DNA of 64,000 bases, from the NCBI RefSeq assembly GCF_040115645.1, contig NC_089547.1:5208001-5272000 (forward strand), read 5' to 3'. Shown here piece by piece: positions 12,001 through 24,900 of the stretch; position 1 is the first letter of the stretch, and every line of letters begins with the position of its first letter. Below the pieces are notes generated by a model. It did not search any database. It worked only from the letters and a program-made list of their open reading frames with translations, and had not been told where the DNA came from. The position numbers and the translations under genes are program-made. The stretch is from Euwallacea fornicatus. Its lineage: Eukaryota > Arthropoda > Insecta > Coleoptera > Curculionidae.

Positions 12001-15000
12001 TGTTAGCGAAAATAAATACACGAAATTGATGCAAACGCACTTCCTGATAATGGTTTACAGCATATTTCGTTATGGGACTGGGATTTTTGCGAGCTTATTT
12101 TGACGACGTTAAGCAACAAATGATCAATTCGTGACTGTAAAATCTCTCTATGTGGGGATATATTTTTATTGTTTATTTGATAATGAGATGTTAATGTAAA
12201 TTATTTAAGTGTGTGTCTCCCGGATTCACATAATGCGGACTGAAAACAATTGATTTCAAAACAGTTAAATAATTGACGTAAAATATGTCATCAAGCGGGA
12301 AGGAACCTTCGCAAAAATCGTTTATGCAGACAGGTCTGAAATCTGTCAGTCGCGCAAGGTTCCCATAGCAACGGCCCCGCGGCCATTTTGTTTCGTCACG
12401 TAAAACAATCAGGCAAGGGAAGTCAATTCTAGTGAAATGTTCAAGGTTAAAGAAATTTGTTGCTGCTTTCAATAATTCTCGTGTGGTTTTTGGTCGAGTC
12501 ACTAATTCACCGAAAATTTCCCGATCTAATAATAAAGTGAGCATTTATCTAGTGAAGTTTTTCCCAAATTGCGGTAAGTAGAGGGCTGTCATTCATTTAC
12601 GAAAATGGCCGTCACCCATGCCACTGACGTAAGTGCATAAATGCGCGCTCCGGTTCGAATTTTCCTACTGGAAACTGAACAAAACACGCTAAAATAACCG
12701 GCATATAATAAATAACTCGTGGACATAAATATGTGTCCACGCGCGCATGTTACTCGCCAGTGAGAATATGTGGTCAATGAGAAAACAGTACCGCTCGAAC
12801 AAGCTTTAGGCGCTTGAAAATCAATGGCGGACAAGCACTTGAACGAGTAGACTCATATGACGATGGTGCATCTGCTCAGCCTTGCGGAAAGCTCCAGCGT
12901 ACGCTTCGATCCACCCCAAAACGGAAGTTGAGGAAAACGCGAAGCAATTGGCCGAGACGCCAAGCAACGCTTACTCGTCCGTTCGCCCTCACGGGGGCAG
13001 GATGCGAGCTGAAAGGGGGAGATTGCTTCGTGGAAAAGACGGATGGAAGAGTGAGGGAGAAACTTTCATGAATTGGGAATCGAACTGAGAGAAATGCAAC
13101 AAGAAGGACGGGAGAGGTTTGAGTCGTGGAAAATGCGGTGGTGTAAACAGCTGTCAATTTTCCTTCATTTTTATATTTCATGTAAATATATTTTCGAAAA
13201 AAATAGTTTTAGGAGAAAGACTTAGAGGAAGAAAGAAATTTAGAGTGATTTTTCGTTTTACATTTCGATTCGACATGAATCGAGGCAACCGGGTAAGGAA
13301 ACCATGTAACGGAATTGGCGACAAACTGAGCTGCTCGGTAAGCTCTTGCAGTCTTAATAGGTAAGCATACCTTGACCAAGTATGGGCCCAGGCCTCCTCC
13401 CCAGAATACGTGGCTTTACTGGCCAAAATTGACACTTGAGACAAGCATTTCTTGAGTCCCGCATTCATCGACCCCACACTTAACATGGTCAATTTTTCAG
13501 TTTACATGCCAGCACGCACATCACTTTATTAGGTCAGTCCCTGTCTGATGCAGTAGTAGTTGTAGTTTTTGTTAATCCTGGTGAATTCCATTAATATCCC
13601 AATCCCCAGCATATAAATGCGGATGTAACAACGGAGCAAAGGATTGGGGCTGTTGTCGGGATGTCGCGGCTTTGAGCCGGATTAAGCAGTTTAAGGGTGT
13701 TCTTGGTAGCAGTCGGCAGTCGATACGAAACGATATTAATAGGCCTCGCTGCGAAATCCGAAAAACCAGGAATCGCACGGCATTCGTGCAACCACAATTT
13801 TGGTCTCGTTAGGCTATTTGTGGGGCCCCATCGGCGAGCGAAAGCGCAGATTTTATTGCTGCAGTTGTACAACCGTTGAAGAAAAGTGCCGCGAGGCGTC
13901 CCAGCATCCCGAAAATCCCCCAAAAATTCCGCACGCAACACTGTTAGGTGTGAGACATTCACCGAAATCATCACACGACTAATATAAAATGTCGTAGTGT
14001 CTGGACTATGTAGTAAAGTAGATTCCAAAAAAGAATTTTTGGCCAAGTTCCGTATGCTATTTTAGAGATAAGGCGTGTTTACGTCTAGGTCACATCATGG
14101 GTTTTTCATTAGTCGGGTAATTCGGGCTGTTTGGAGCCACCGCATGATGGGGGTTCCATAAGGACGTTATCCATTTCGTTATCGAATTTATTTTCGTTCG
14201 TGCTCGACAATCGGCCTGCGGGTCTGCGGTCGAAATAGTCTCGTTCTTAATGCAAAATTGCCCAGTCATCAAATTTGCATTTTCACCAATATTAACGGTT
14301 ATTACCCAGTACCATCGCTAATCGCGGAAATGGGATTTTAATTGTAGTCGAGTAGGCAATGGTGCCCTGGGCAAGATACGGTTCGTGCCGTAAAACGTGG
14401 GTCCGCCAGCGCACAAGTACGAATGGCGGTGAGCGGTTACCAAACACCGATTACCGCACTGCCGCAAAGGCCAGTGAAAACCTTTGATAAGTTTCTGAGA
14501 TCAAAACGAGCCTTTGCGCAGTCGCGCTGCCTGACGGCAATTTACGCACTTGACCATGTTACATATAATGAAGGAACTGAGGTTGTGAAAAAATCACCCG
14601 GACAACCTTGTCATCAAGATTATTCCGGTGCGCACTTGACCTGGAACTGAAACCGCCGGACTTTGCATTATGCTCAGAACGAAAAAAAAAGCTAATTAGC
14701 GATTACCCTACAGATGATGAAGGATTTCTGAGAACTTCCATCAATAATTACTGGCCGAAATGTAATAATGAAATCTGCGATTACCAATTTATTGTATAAT
14801 AAACTAGGTTGGGCGCAGCGGAGCCGTTAATAATCGCTTTTTAATCGCTCGCCGGCTCAAAACTGGCATCAAAACTTGTTGTTTGTTGATGGAAATTGAA
14901 GGAAAAATATCGTAAAGTTGCGTCAAACCGGGTGCATTTTATACTTCGGCAATTAAAATCTCGTATAAGCACTCGAAAACCGCTTAAAAATAATTAACAA

Positions 15001-15418
15001 ATCTTTGTGCCCCGTGCCAACCTCTCTCGAACTAATTGGCTTCCAAATAAACCTCAAAGCTAATTTTAGTTTCGTAAATAACTACTCCCAGTATATTAGG
15101 AAGCCGGAGGCAAAGTGACAACGCCGCGAAGCTCTCAAGGGAGGCACCAGCGGCAGCGGTTCGTGCAGGCCCTTATGCCTTAGTTGCGAACAAATGACAA
15201 AAGCGACGTTGCCAGCAACGGCAGTTTTACTCATAGAAATGATTTACCTATTCCAAACGTGATTGGGCAAATCCTTAGAGCCATTCCCTATGGACATCCG
15301 AAACTTATTAAAAGACCCCACCAGACTATTATAGGAGCGTCTCCTGTCTAACTTACTAGGAGCACTGATTTGGTGGGTCGGCAAAACCAGAGTGGGGGCT
15401 GACCGATTTCCTGTTAAA

Positions 15419-15467
15419 TATACATGTACATATATGTATATATATATATATGTGTGTGTATGTATAA
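15419..15467. repeat. TA/TG microsatellite
   Basis: Alternating purine-pyrimidine tract beginning with imperfect TACATG/TATG units, then (TA)n, then (TG)n. It lies just downstream of the orphan exon at 15506-15644, inside its presumed intron. Confidence 0.8.
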
Positions 15468-15505
15468 AACATTACTCCTGACTTCCTCGTGAGGCCTCAA
15501 CTCAC

Positions 15506-15644
15506 CTAACAACCTCTGCCTCTGACAGCCATTTCGAACCTGCCCCGGGGTCTCGTGTTCAATCTGCACATCGTCCATCAGCTTCTGATGGCCCAATATT
15601 TCCTGGTTGCGGTCTTGCATCGTGTTGCCGCTGCTATTGGTCAT
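15506..15644 (-). CDS. Orphan candidate first coding exon
   Basis: ATG at 15644, in context GGAACATG with an in-frame stop upstream, opens 46 codons beginning MTNSSGNTMQDRNQEILGHQ, ending TTGTTAG|GTGAGT, a strong donor. The peptide is polar with no signal peptide. It lies 3.5 kb upstream of the K+ channel on the same strand and might be an alternative N-terminus for it. However its donor phase (one base into a codon) does not match the channel's second exon, which needs two bases, so an intermediate exon or a different gene is required. Unplaced. Confidence 0.4.
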
Positions 15645-18255
15645 GTTCCAGGTCCTTATAGTATAAAGCTTACTGATCTACTATAGTATACTCTTCATAA
15701 AGATCACAGGTGTGGGATAAGCGCTTGTTGCTTGGTTGAAATATCACAGAATTGCTTCTTGGTCTTGGCGGTAGAGGTGGATTTAGGAACTTTTGAGTAT
15801 TTGGATGAGGTGTCTGAAAATAAAATTCAACAGTTCCGTGAAAGTTGAATGTGGGTTGGTGAAATTCGTTGATGATGAAAAGAATGTTCTCACGTTCCGT
15901 TCCAACCGCGCAGCAACGTGTTATTATTAGTCCGATGCATTGAGCGGAAGATCTAGTTTTTTAACGGCCATCAAAAATAACGCACGAAATAGTTATTAAA
16001 TTGTACGCAGGCGAATCGGTCCGTGACAAATAACCGTTATCGAAATAACGCTTCTGCGAGCGGCGGAGGAAGGCCCGAGGGGCGCTCGAAAATCACTTGC
16101 TGATATTGCCGGAAAGCCGACGAAGATGGCCACAGCGAGGAGCACTAAGGAGTTGCTTTCTGGTGCTGATAAACTGATGACTGATACAAGGTGTCCAACG
16201 GGAAAAAAATTGGGCTTCCGTGTGTCACGGAGAAAAAGGGCTTTGAAATCGAAACTAAATATCCCTGGTGTCTTTCGCCGCCCTAAACGCCTACGATTTA
16301 CCACGGCCCAGCATACACACACACCATATTTCCCCATGCATGGCAATGACCGTCACAACCCATTGAATAATGCAACAACTATTAATTCAGCAATAAATAA
16401 TAATTTAATTGCAAACCTATTGAAATCCACTTTTACTTTGTTCTTATAAAATCTATTACCACACGTTCGTGGCCTGACTTCCGCAATTTCGATTTGAAAA
16501 TAATACACATGAATATATACATGCAACGTTTTCAGAAAAAAATCCGCATATTTTACGGATAATTAGAAAGCAACGCGGCAACCCTGGTCGGAGCTGGGAA
16601 CAATGACGGTGACGTCAGTGGTAAATTTTGCGTTGCAGGGCTCTATGGGGGCGGCCATTTTGGTTTGGAACAACTGCCAATCGCCACGTTGCCGTTCTCC
16701 GGTCGGATTTATTTGCGGGCCGAGAAAGTCGTCCGCTTTTTTAAATTTAGGTTTGTTGATGCGACTAGATAAACACGGTGTTTTCTTCTTTCGCTATTTA
16801 GAATTCGCGAACCGAACGAATATGGCGGTTGTTATTATATATTAAGACAATTGGCGGCAGTGGCGGGACGCCATTTCGGCGCGCAGCCCACTTGGAAATA
16901 CGACTATTATTTCGTTAAGAGCAATTTCCGAATTAGTATTAATTTGATTATCTTTGAATTGTTGATATTCGGGTTTGTTTAGGTCACTAACACCCGTATT
17001 TATTGTCGCCGCCTTTGGCGAGGTAAATGCGATTTGAAGTTTAGACGCTCTCGGTGATCGACGCCGAATTATGCGAAGATGCGCGCTACGTGCAGAAACC
17101 TCTTTAAATATTTGCTTTAAATTATTTGCATAAGCATATTTTCACGTAAAAAAGCGCCACAAATTCCCGAAGGTCGTGTCGACTTTCGGTCGGGTTATTT
17201 TTCTTGGAAGAAGTTACGACACTGGATGGTTTTTTTTTTTTTTTTTAATTTTTTAAAGCAAATCGCCATTTGACTGGGTAAACATCGGCCGTTATCCCCG
17301 TCCGATTCGGCCAACCGGCACGAACGTAAATAACGTTAATTGCGGCGAGTTGACGGGAGCCGCACGTTGAGCCCGAGGGAGAATTTTCGGTGGTAAAAAT
17401 GCCGAAAATGACTAACGATTAACTCAATTCGGTAAACAAAGCGCCAATTTGCGAGGAATTGATGACTTTAAAGGATCGAATCTGTCCGGATTGAGTGCAA
17501 TTCATCAAACGCGGAGGTTTAGGTAGGGAAATACGTGAGCAACACACGTTTCAATAAACACACGCTGTACATTAAACAAATGGAGAATCGAAAATAATCC
17601 CCCCTGAGTTGTCGCGCAAATCCCTTTGAAATCTCGGACAAAGATTTTAGCTTGATTAATTTGAGCATAAAGATTGGTCCGACTTAAGTACTTAGCAGTT
17701 GTACCTTATCAAATTACGTCGGTTACCGAAGGTCATTGCCGTGAATAAAAATGCCGCACACATCACATATTTCCACCGCCGATGACTAACCCATCAGGAT
17801 TTGTCTTTGAACAAATTTAGTTAAACACTCCGCATGCTAATTTATTGATATGTCAAGAAGCACCCATGACGAGTATCCGATTCCATTGAACAATAAATAA
17901 AAAAAATGCAATAATCAGCTTTCCAAGAAGTCTTGATGATTGCCGGAATTCCCCTTCGCGCGTTCCTTTTAGGTTTTGTTTTCTCGATCTTCCTCATTTT
18001 TCATCTCGATCATCGTTTTCCTTCATAATAATGTTATTCCCTTTTCTCCCCGCTACTGGCGTAAATCATTCTCAGCGGAGTGTTGCAATTTTCGGAGTCG
18101 GTCGACGTAAACATTTGGCTTATAAACTTTAAGACCACTCGAATTATGAGGTGTTTTCCTGTCGGCGTACTGTTTGAACAGCCATTACTTTCTGCATTGG
18201 GACTTCATCAACACCTCGCCAGATAATAACCATTTACTCGACGTTGGGGCAATCT

Positions 18256-18352
18256 AAGGAACGTGGCAACGTCGCTTGAAGTCCGACGGTTGTGTCAGTC
18301 GGGTGTCTCGCGAAGAAGCCTTATGGGTGACAACATATGCCCATCGCTGCAT
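18256..18352 (+). repeat. Imperfect direct repeat, copy A
   Basis: Shares with 18735-18845 an ordered series of similar words: CGTGGCAACGTCGC, then CCGACGGTTGTGTCA, then TGACAACATATGCCCATCGC. The copies are about 480 bp apart in direct orientation. This could be an old tandem duplication or two members of a dispersed repeat. Confidence 0.45.
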
Positions 18353-18734
18353 CGCTGCCATTTGGCCGCTCCAGCTTATGCGGCACCGGAGGTGCGCCAC
18401 CACTGCAAAGTCATTTCTCAGTAAATTTCAAATTCCTCCAATTTGATTTTTTTAACATTTTCGTAATTCGCAACTCGATGGGGGTTCAAGAGAGGATGTT
18501 GCCGATCGCACGAATCGACAACAACGCTTTTATCGTCAAGAGGACTCAATGGAGCGTCACTCGGCAGTCACATCTGATATCGGCGGCGCTAATTCTACAC
18601 CTTTTTGCCGAGTTGCGCCGTCTAAAACTCCTACAGTTCTGGAATTGTGGTGGATAGCCTTTGATGGGGTGCAACACCCTGTACAAGAGACGCAAAGTTG
18701 AAAACTCCTCAATGCGGAGGAATTGCGAGCCGAA

Positions 18735-18845
18735 AAGGACGTGACAACGTTGTGTTCAGGCCCGACGGTGATGTCAACGGGGCTTCCTCCGATGCAGTCA
18801 TGCGCCGGCCATCTTGGTTGACAACAAATGCCGGTCGCTACATGG
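18735..18845 (+). repeat. Imperfect direct repeat, copy B
   Basis: Counterpart of 18256-18352: CGTGACAACGTTGTG, CCGACGGTGATGTCA and TGACAACAAATGCCGGTCGC occur in the same order, with a small insertion before the last block. Confidence 0.45.
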
Positions 18846-19159
18846 AAACTTTACAATTCCGGTTATGTCATGGCGATAAGTGGAAATTTAGTAGCAAATA
18901 TGTGAATTCGTGACTCTTTGAGGGCCATGTTCAGTGATGTTTCCAGCTGGGGTCCACGACAACCGTACAAAAAACGGACCTTGATGGATCTATTAGAAGG
19001 GCGAAAATATGGAAAAGCCGGAAATTACGTGGAAAAATTGTGAAGAACTAGATGAAAGTCAGTTAGAAGCAGATCGATTCAGTTTGATGCAGTTGCATGG
19101 TAGCTCCGCACTTGAATGGAAAGTACCCCATTGGTTTTGTCACAGTTTCGATGCAGTTT

Positions 19160-19325
19160 TCCAGCAATTGAAATCGATTCGCGGGGAGATCAATCGAGGG
19201 GCAAATAGTGCTCGAATCCAACGTTCTTTAAGTAGAAGATTCCAGATGTTTTGTAACGTTTCAGCTGCGGTTTCTTCCCGATGGAAATCGATTGATGATG
19301 GGGCAAATCGAGAGGTAAATGGCAC
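19160..19325 (+). repeat. Imperfect tandem duplication inside an open frame
   Basis: The word GAAATCGATT followed by an AATCGAGGGGCAAAT-like block occurs near 19169 and again near 19283 (offset about 113 bp). Both copies sit in a 119-codon open frame (19009-19368) of no recognisable family. The frame may be chance; the repeat is visible directly. Confidence 0.4.
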
Positions 19326-21993
19326 CGAAATGAGGCGTTCTTGTGGCAAACTTTCTATCACTCGATAATATCGTTAAAATTTGGAACTCGAGAACGCCCC
19401 TCTCGGCGCATAAATCTAATTGTTTAGCTAAGCAGCACTTCATCACACAGTAATTTAAGTTGCCAACCGACATGTTCTAAAAACAATCAACCACGAAGTG
19501 CCTCAAACGAGAACAAAGTACAATAAAAACTATCTAAATTTAACACAAACTCAACAAATGTTAAAGTCGATGACACCGCGCTGAGACAGCAACGGTAGGG
19601 CCTCAAGCCGGAATGAAAAATCCAGTGAAATCAAACTAGAAGTCGTGATTGTGACATCGCAGTGGCTTTTGGGTGTTAATTTTATAAGCAAAAAGACATT
19701 TAGCTATAAATAACACCTATGTGACCCTGATGGTTACGCACACATTGCAAGCAAAAACTGTTATACAAGTCAACAATAATTAGCAACCAAATGCAAATAT
19801 CAGAGGATGCAGGCACCGACACTTACCGAATCAAAAACAATTTTTAATCCAAAAAAAAGTGGAGAAATTACTAAGTACTGTAAAAGGAAAGGACACTGGT
19901 ATAAGATATGGAGGAACCGCAGCCCTCAAGTCTCCTTGTACTGGTTGCAACCACTTTTTAACACTCTTATTAAAAAACACATTTTGAATGTTGAGAGAAA
20001 TCGAAGACGAACGAGCAACGTGTGTTCCAAACTGCCGACCAACGGCGACCGTATAGCTCAGCTCGGTGGTACGCGAGTACTAATTCTGAAACGTGGTCGA
20101 CATGTTAAAACGCTTTTACTATGGTGAGTGGTGATAACCGCCGACCTGATAGTACTGTCTGCGAACTTTGGTAGGGTAGGGGGAGATGTTGCAACCTTGC
20201 TTCGAGTACTTTCAGAACCATATTGGTTGACGAGCTACCATAAGCGTTTTTTGAAAAATTGCAATCTGTCTTCCCCGAACTGTCGATTTAAAGTCCGGTT
20301 TTTTTGCAGGATTTCGTTACTATTGGTAATGAATTTTCGGCCGAATGGCATGCGAGACGCCAGAAGTATCGGACGTCAAGGACTAAGATCCCGGTCTGAA
20401 TACAGATGATGAATACGGGCATTAAAAGGCAATTGAAAATGGGAGCGTTCCAATTTCCTAATATACGAAAAATAATATTTACCCACATAAAATCAACCTC
20501 GTGATTGGCGTGATGATGGTGTCTAAAATGAAACGTATGTATACTTATTTAGACTTATTGTAATAGGATTTCACGTGCAGCTTTGCTCGTTAAACAATGT
20601 GTGTTTGCACACTGATCAAGAAGCATTAATGTTTACTTCAATGTTAATTCAAATTGGAGCTAAGTCATTGAAACTGAAATCTCTGGTGGTACCGAAGTCA
20701 AAACCATTTAGCTATGCAGATATTTATTGGCCCGATTTTCCAGCAGTTACTAGTCAATACAGTGGTCTAATTGATGGTTTTCCTGTTATGTTACAGTTAT
20801 TATAAACATACATAACTAACTCTTTATTATTGAAAACGCTGGTAATTTGATTTGATAGCGAAAATGTTTGATTATACCATTATTTTCGCATGAGGTGTCC
20901 AGGCAATTGAGGAGTGAATAATTTCTGTATAAAATAGAATATGCATATCTCCTAGAAAAACGCCAATCAGTGAATCACCATTCTAATATATCCAAAACTT
21001 ACCTAATTTTAGCAGACACTAATTATTTACTCGAAGATGCATCTAGCGAAGTGTTACCCAACAATTTAATGAAACCACGGTTTTCGCATAGGAATTTATT
21101 TTATTATCAATTCAGTGAAACATTTAAAAATACTGTCGTCGAGAATATACCATTTATTGTAATATAATAAAAGCGAAATCCACATATTTTAAAAGAATTA
21201 ATAAACAAATACACTCATTACCTTTAAAATAAATTATAACAATGTTTTATCTTCTTTTATAATCCTTTTTAAATCTAATATCATATTCCAATGCCAAATA
21301 TAATTAAGTATTAAAAGATATGTGTATGGGAGCTAAAATGTGTTTATAAATGCGTATGAAAATTGAAGTACCTGTAGAACGGTGCATCATCTGGATGACG
21401 ACATATCTAAAATTTCAATTGCTGAAAACAAGATGCTCTGCCCTGTCATGTTTGCCTGTCACCGCTGACAATCAGCTGACGTACGAAATAATCAATAAAA
21501 AAATGTCTGCTTTCTCTTATCAGTGTTAGTTTTTCCTGTTTATTTTCTGATTTTCTCCAAACATGCGTGCCTTTTTCACCTAATCCCGCAGTTAATTAGA
21601 TAACAGTCCGTACTTAGCAAAATTCAACATGTGAACTTTAAAACGTAGTGCGTTTTTCGCCCCAACGAAAGTCCAGTCAAAATTCGTGTCAGTGTTTAGG
21701 AACAATGTATTTTTAGCATCTCTATTCTGAAATCGCACCACGTTTGTTTGGAAACATACAAAAGAATTTCCTGAACCAGATAGAGACATACCTACTCAGT
21801 TTAAGTTCATTTTGGACTAGGTACAGTTCATTGTAATAAGAAGAAATAAGATTCAGATTAATAAGAAAAAATAAGGAGTATTTTTTAGTAGAAAAACTTG
21901 CTTCTGAAAGTACTGATTTTTTATTTTCATTATTCTTAAAGGAATTCACGTACAAATTAGTTTTGAAGTTGCTCATATCATATCTCCAACGAC

Positions 21994-24900
21994 ATGGACT
22001 CAGTGGGTGACTATGAGTATGCCCCCAAAGATATATTGGGACATGGGGCCTTTGCGGTGGTATTCAAAGGGCGCAGCAAGAAGGTAAGATGCTATAGTTG
22101 AAATTAGTGATTGCTGAAGATCAGGTTGGGCCTTGAAATATAAGCTCAAGGTCGATTTTGAAGGTTTCGACAACAAGAAAAGATGACTAGATGCTTAGAC
22201 CTAGAACGTTAGGGAGACTTTTCTCCATAACTTTAATCCTTTACAACCTATTGTAACCACATTTTTAGGACCACTTTCCTGTCGCCATAAAGAGTATTGC
22301 AAAAAAGAGCCTCAACAAGTCGCAGAATTTACTAGGAAAAGAAATTAAAATCCTTAAGGTCTGTTTCATTTAATTTGACTTGACTTTAATATCCTAAATG
22401 TATCTTTTAGGAACTGACTGAACTGCACCATGAGCATGTGGTGGCTTTACTGGACTGCAAGGAGACAACAAATCATGTGTTTTTAGTCATGGAGGTAAGC
22501 AAACAAGTAGATTTCATTAAATATTGATCCTGTATGATTGCAAACTGTTGATAATGCGAACAAAAACACCCTGCATTAAGAAAGAATTTTATTATAAATA
22601 ACTATTTTACATAAATATTAATGCATCAAATTCTAGATTAAATTTTAATTTACATCGCATAGGCCTCATTTTAATGTGCTTTATTTTGCGACTTGCCTTT
22701 TCAAGACTTTTGTGAAGTACTATTGTAAAAATAGATCAGAAAACAAAGTGTTTCTTTGTACACTCAAAACTCCGAAAATTATCACAAAAAACGTCTAAAA
22801 CACATTTCCTTTTAAGCCTCAACTGCTTTCTTTGTATCTGAGAACTCTTTAATGATAACTGGCTTGTCGTTGCGATTTAAAAGCGGCTTCATTTCGACTC
22901 CTTTCTCGACGTCTCCCGGCTGCTTTGTGGCGTCCACATCGCCATTTCTCAGTGTTTTCACCTCTTCAGTTCTCTGCTTACGCTTTTTGATGAAATGATG
23001 AGTGAAAGCTGCCGCTCCAATGACCAAAACCACCACAAAGAGGACTACCAAGATTGTGACATCTTTGCCTCGATTCGATACGTTTTCAGCGCTTTCTCCC
23101 GCGCTCGGTTGATCTATAAACGAAAAATTAGTAAATCAACGTTATAAAACTATGAAAATCGCTTACTGTTGCTGGAGCTGCTGACAGATAGGGCTGAGAG
23201 ATGTTTTTCAGTATCTCTCCCTTCAACTGAAGAGGGATTAACCACTTGGGGTTCCTTGTCTAAGACTGCACTGCCGGATTGCTTATTATCCAACAATTCT
23301 GATTCTTTTTTAGGGGCTACGGTAGTTGATTTAGCTATGTTGATTAGTGGGGCGAGTGTGGTTTCAGACTTAAGAGTCTCATGTTCCAATAGAGGGATTT
23401 TCTTGTCAGTTACTGCTGTTTCTTCTTTATTAGAAGTGTCTAGAGACGCCACTGCAAAAGGTGATAGACGTACTTCTTTTGCGGGTTTTTCTGCTTCAGC
23501 TGCAGGAACACCTTGATTGTCTACCTGAGCTGCTTCATCTACCGCAGATTCTTTCACATCTTTAGAAACTTGATCGTCACCTGTGGCAACAACAGCGCTT
23601 TCAGCTTCATTATCTGAATTAGATACAGCAGCAGGATCAATTTTCTGTGGTTGACCTTCAACAGGGTCAACATTATCTTCTTCGGGTTGCAAACCAGTAC
23701 CACCGTCCGGAGGTTGTTCTTTTGTATCTGGGGCCGCAATCTCATCTTGCCCTTGAGCGTCTTCAACTTCACCTGAAGGCACAACACCGGTACTTTCAGC
23801 TGCCTCATCTACTGGAAGTTCTTTTGCGTCCGTCTCAGAATTGGAGAGTTGCTCTTCATCTGCACTCTGCGGCTCTGCCTCTGCTTTTGTTCGTTCGTCT
23901 TCAGATGCATCAGAAGACGGTTCTTCAGCCACCTCTTTAGTCTCGTTCCCTTCTAAAAATTGAAGTTTGAATGTACAATATATGATTAAAATGTTACCAT
24001 TACTAATTTGTGATTCATCTTGTGCGGGAGCTTCAACAGGTAGCGATTCTGGCAAACTGCCTGATCCTTCAACCTGATCATCCACGTCCCTCTTCAAAAT
24101 TGTGTGGCCAATTATCAAGTCATCATCGATGACCCACAGCGGAGATTTAGGCACGAATTGAGCGGCGTAACAATCAATTTTCTCATTGTAAATGTATAGG
24201 TCGTAGTTTTCACACAGAGTCGATAAGAAATTTTGCTCGTGTTCTTCTGGTCTGTCCCAGATTCCCTGGTCCTGTGTTAAGATGTATAAACGTCAATAAG
24301 TCTTGCCTTCCACTTCTTAGCGAACATTATTAAAGCCAACATTCGCCTGTACGCTTTAAATGATCATTTCTACGTGCAGTTGTTAATGATATCGTGTATT
24401 TTTTATACGGATGTGTGTTAGAACAAAGTTTGCATATTGCGAAGTCGTTCGTTTCTATCGGATCGTTGTAATCTTTGAGCAAATACCCGATAAGTTCGTG
24501 CAACTATATTTTTAACCGTTTGCATGATTGATGAGTATTACATTGTTCAGAATTCCTATACTTACATCGTATTCCTGGCTTAAGGCCGGAATCCTGGTAA
24601 ATCTGCAAAGGGAAAAGTATCTTGTAATTGGTCAAATTTGCTCAAAACAAGCGTCAGGAAAAAGCTACGTCACTGTTACACAACCATTTCGATAAGTCAG
24701 CTCCCAAGTAATCCCCTTATCTACAGTGTGTCCTCAAACGTTTGCTGCAATTAGAGCCACATAGAAGGTGGCTGTCTTTAAGGCGCAATTAGGTTTATTT
24801 TTTCAGCTCTAAGTGGGTTTGGCGTGGGCCAAATTGAGCTTAATTAAGTTATTAGGCTGGCGGATGACCTACCCCCTAAGGACTCCCCAGAGCGTAGAAA

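Larger units (their letters stand above)
12001..21993. other. Ten-kilobase gene-poor region with CpG-rich patches and repeats
   Basis: No recognisable protein domain in any frame apart from the candidate exon at 15506-15644. GC- and CpG-rich patches near 12.6-13.1, 16.0-17.1 and 18.2-18.4 kb resemble insect promoters or 5' UTR exons (for example the GCGGCCATTTTGG stretch near 16.65 kb). The region lies upstream of both the minus-strand K+ channel and the plus-strand Atg1 kinase, so unseen 5' exons or enhancers of either are plausible. A run of T occupies about 17229-17246. It also holds the imperfect repeats listed separately. Confidence 0.4.

Noticed and set aside
12191..12544. 117-codon minus-strand frame upstream of the K+ channel
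   Set aside because: No splice partner, no known motif, ordinary composition; chance frame is sufficient.
13591..14046. 151-codon minus-strand frame
   Set aside because: Longest frame in the desert but no conserved motif and no coding-like splice signals around it.
16126..16449. 107-codon plus-strand frame with good ATG context (GAAGATGGCC)
   Set aside because: The first 20 codons look plausible, but the tail becomes low-complexity Asn/Leu and contains AATAAA in frame. No family match; not enough to call a gene.
19009..19368. 119-codon plus-strand frame
   Set aside because: Carries an internal DNA repeat but no protein motif; kept only as a repeat.
23169..23516. 115-codon plus-strand frame and the similar one at 23647-23940
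   Set aside because: Antisense shadows of the acidic low-complexity ectodomain of the nested minus-strand gene.
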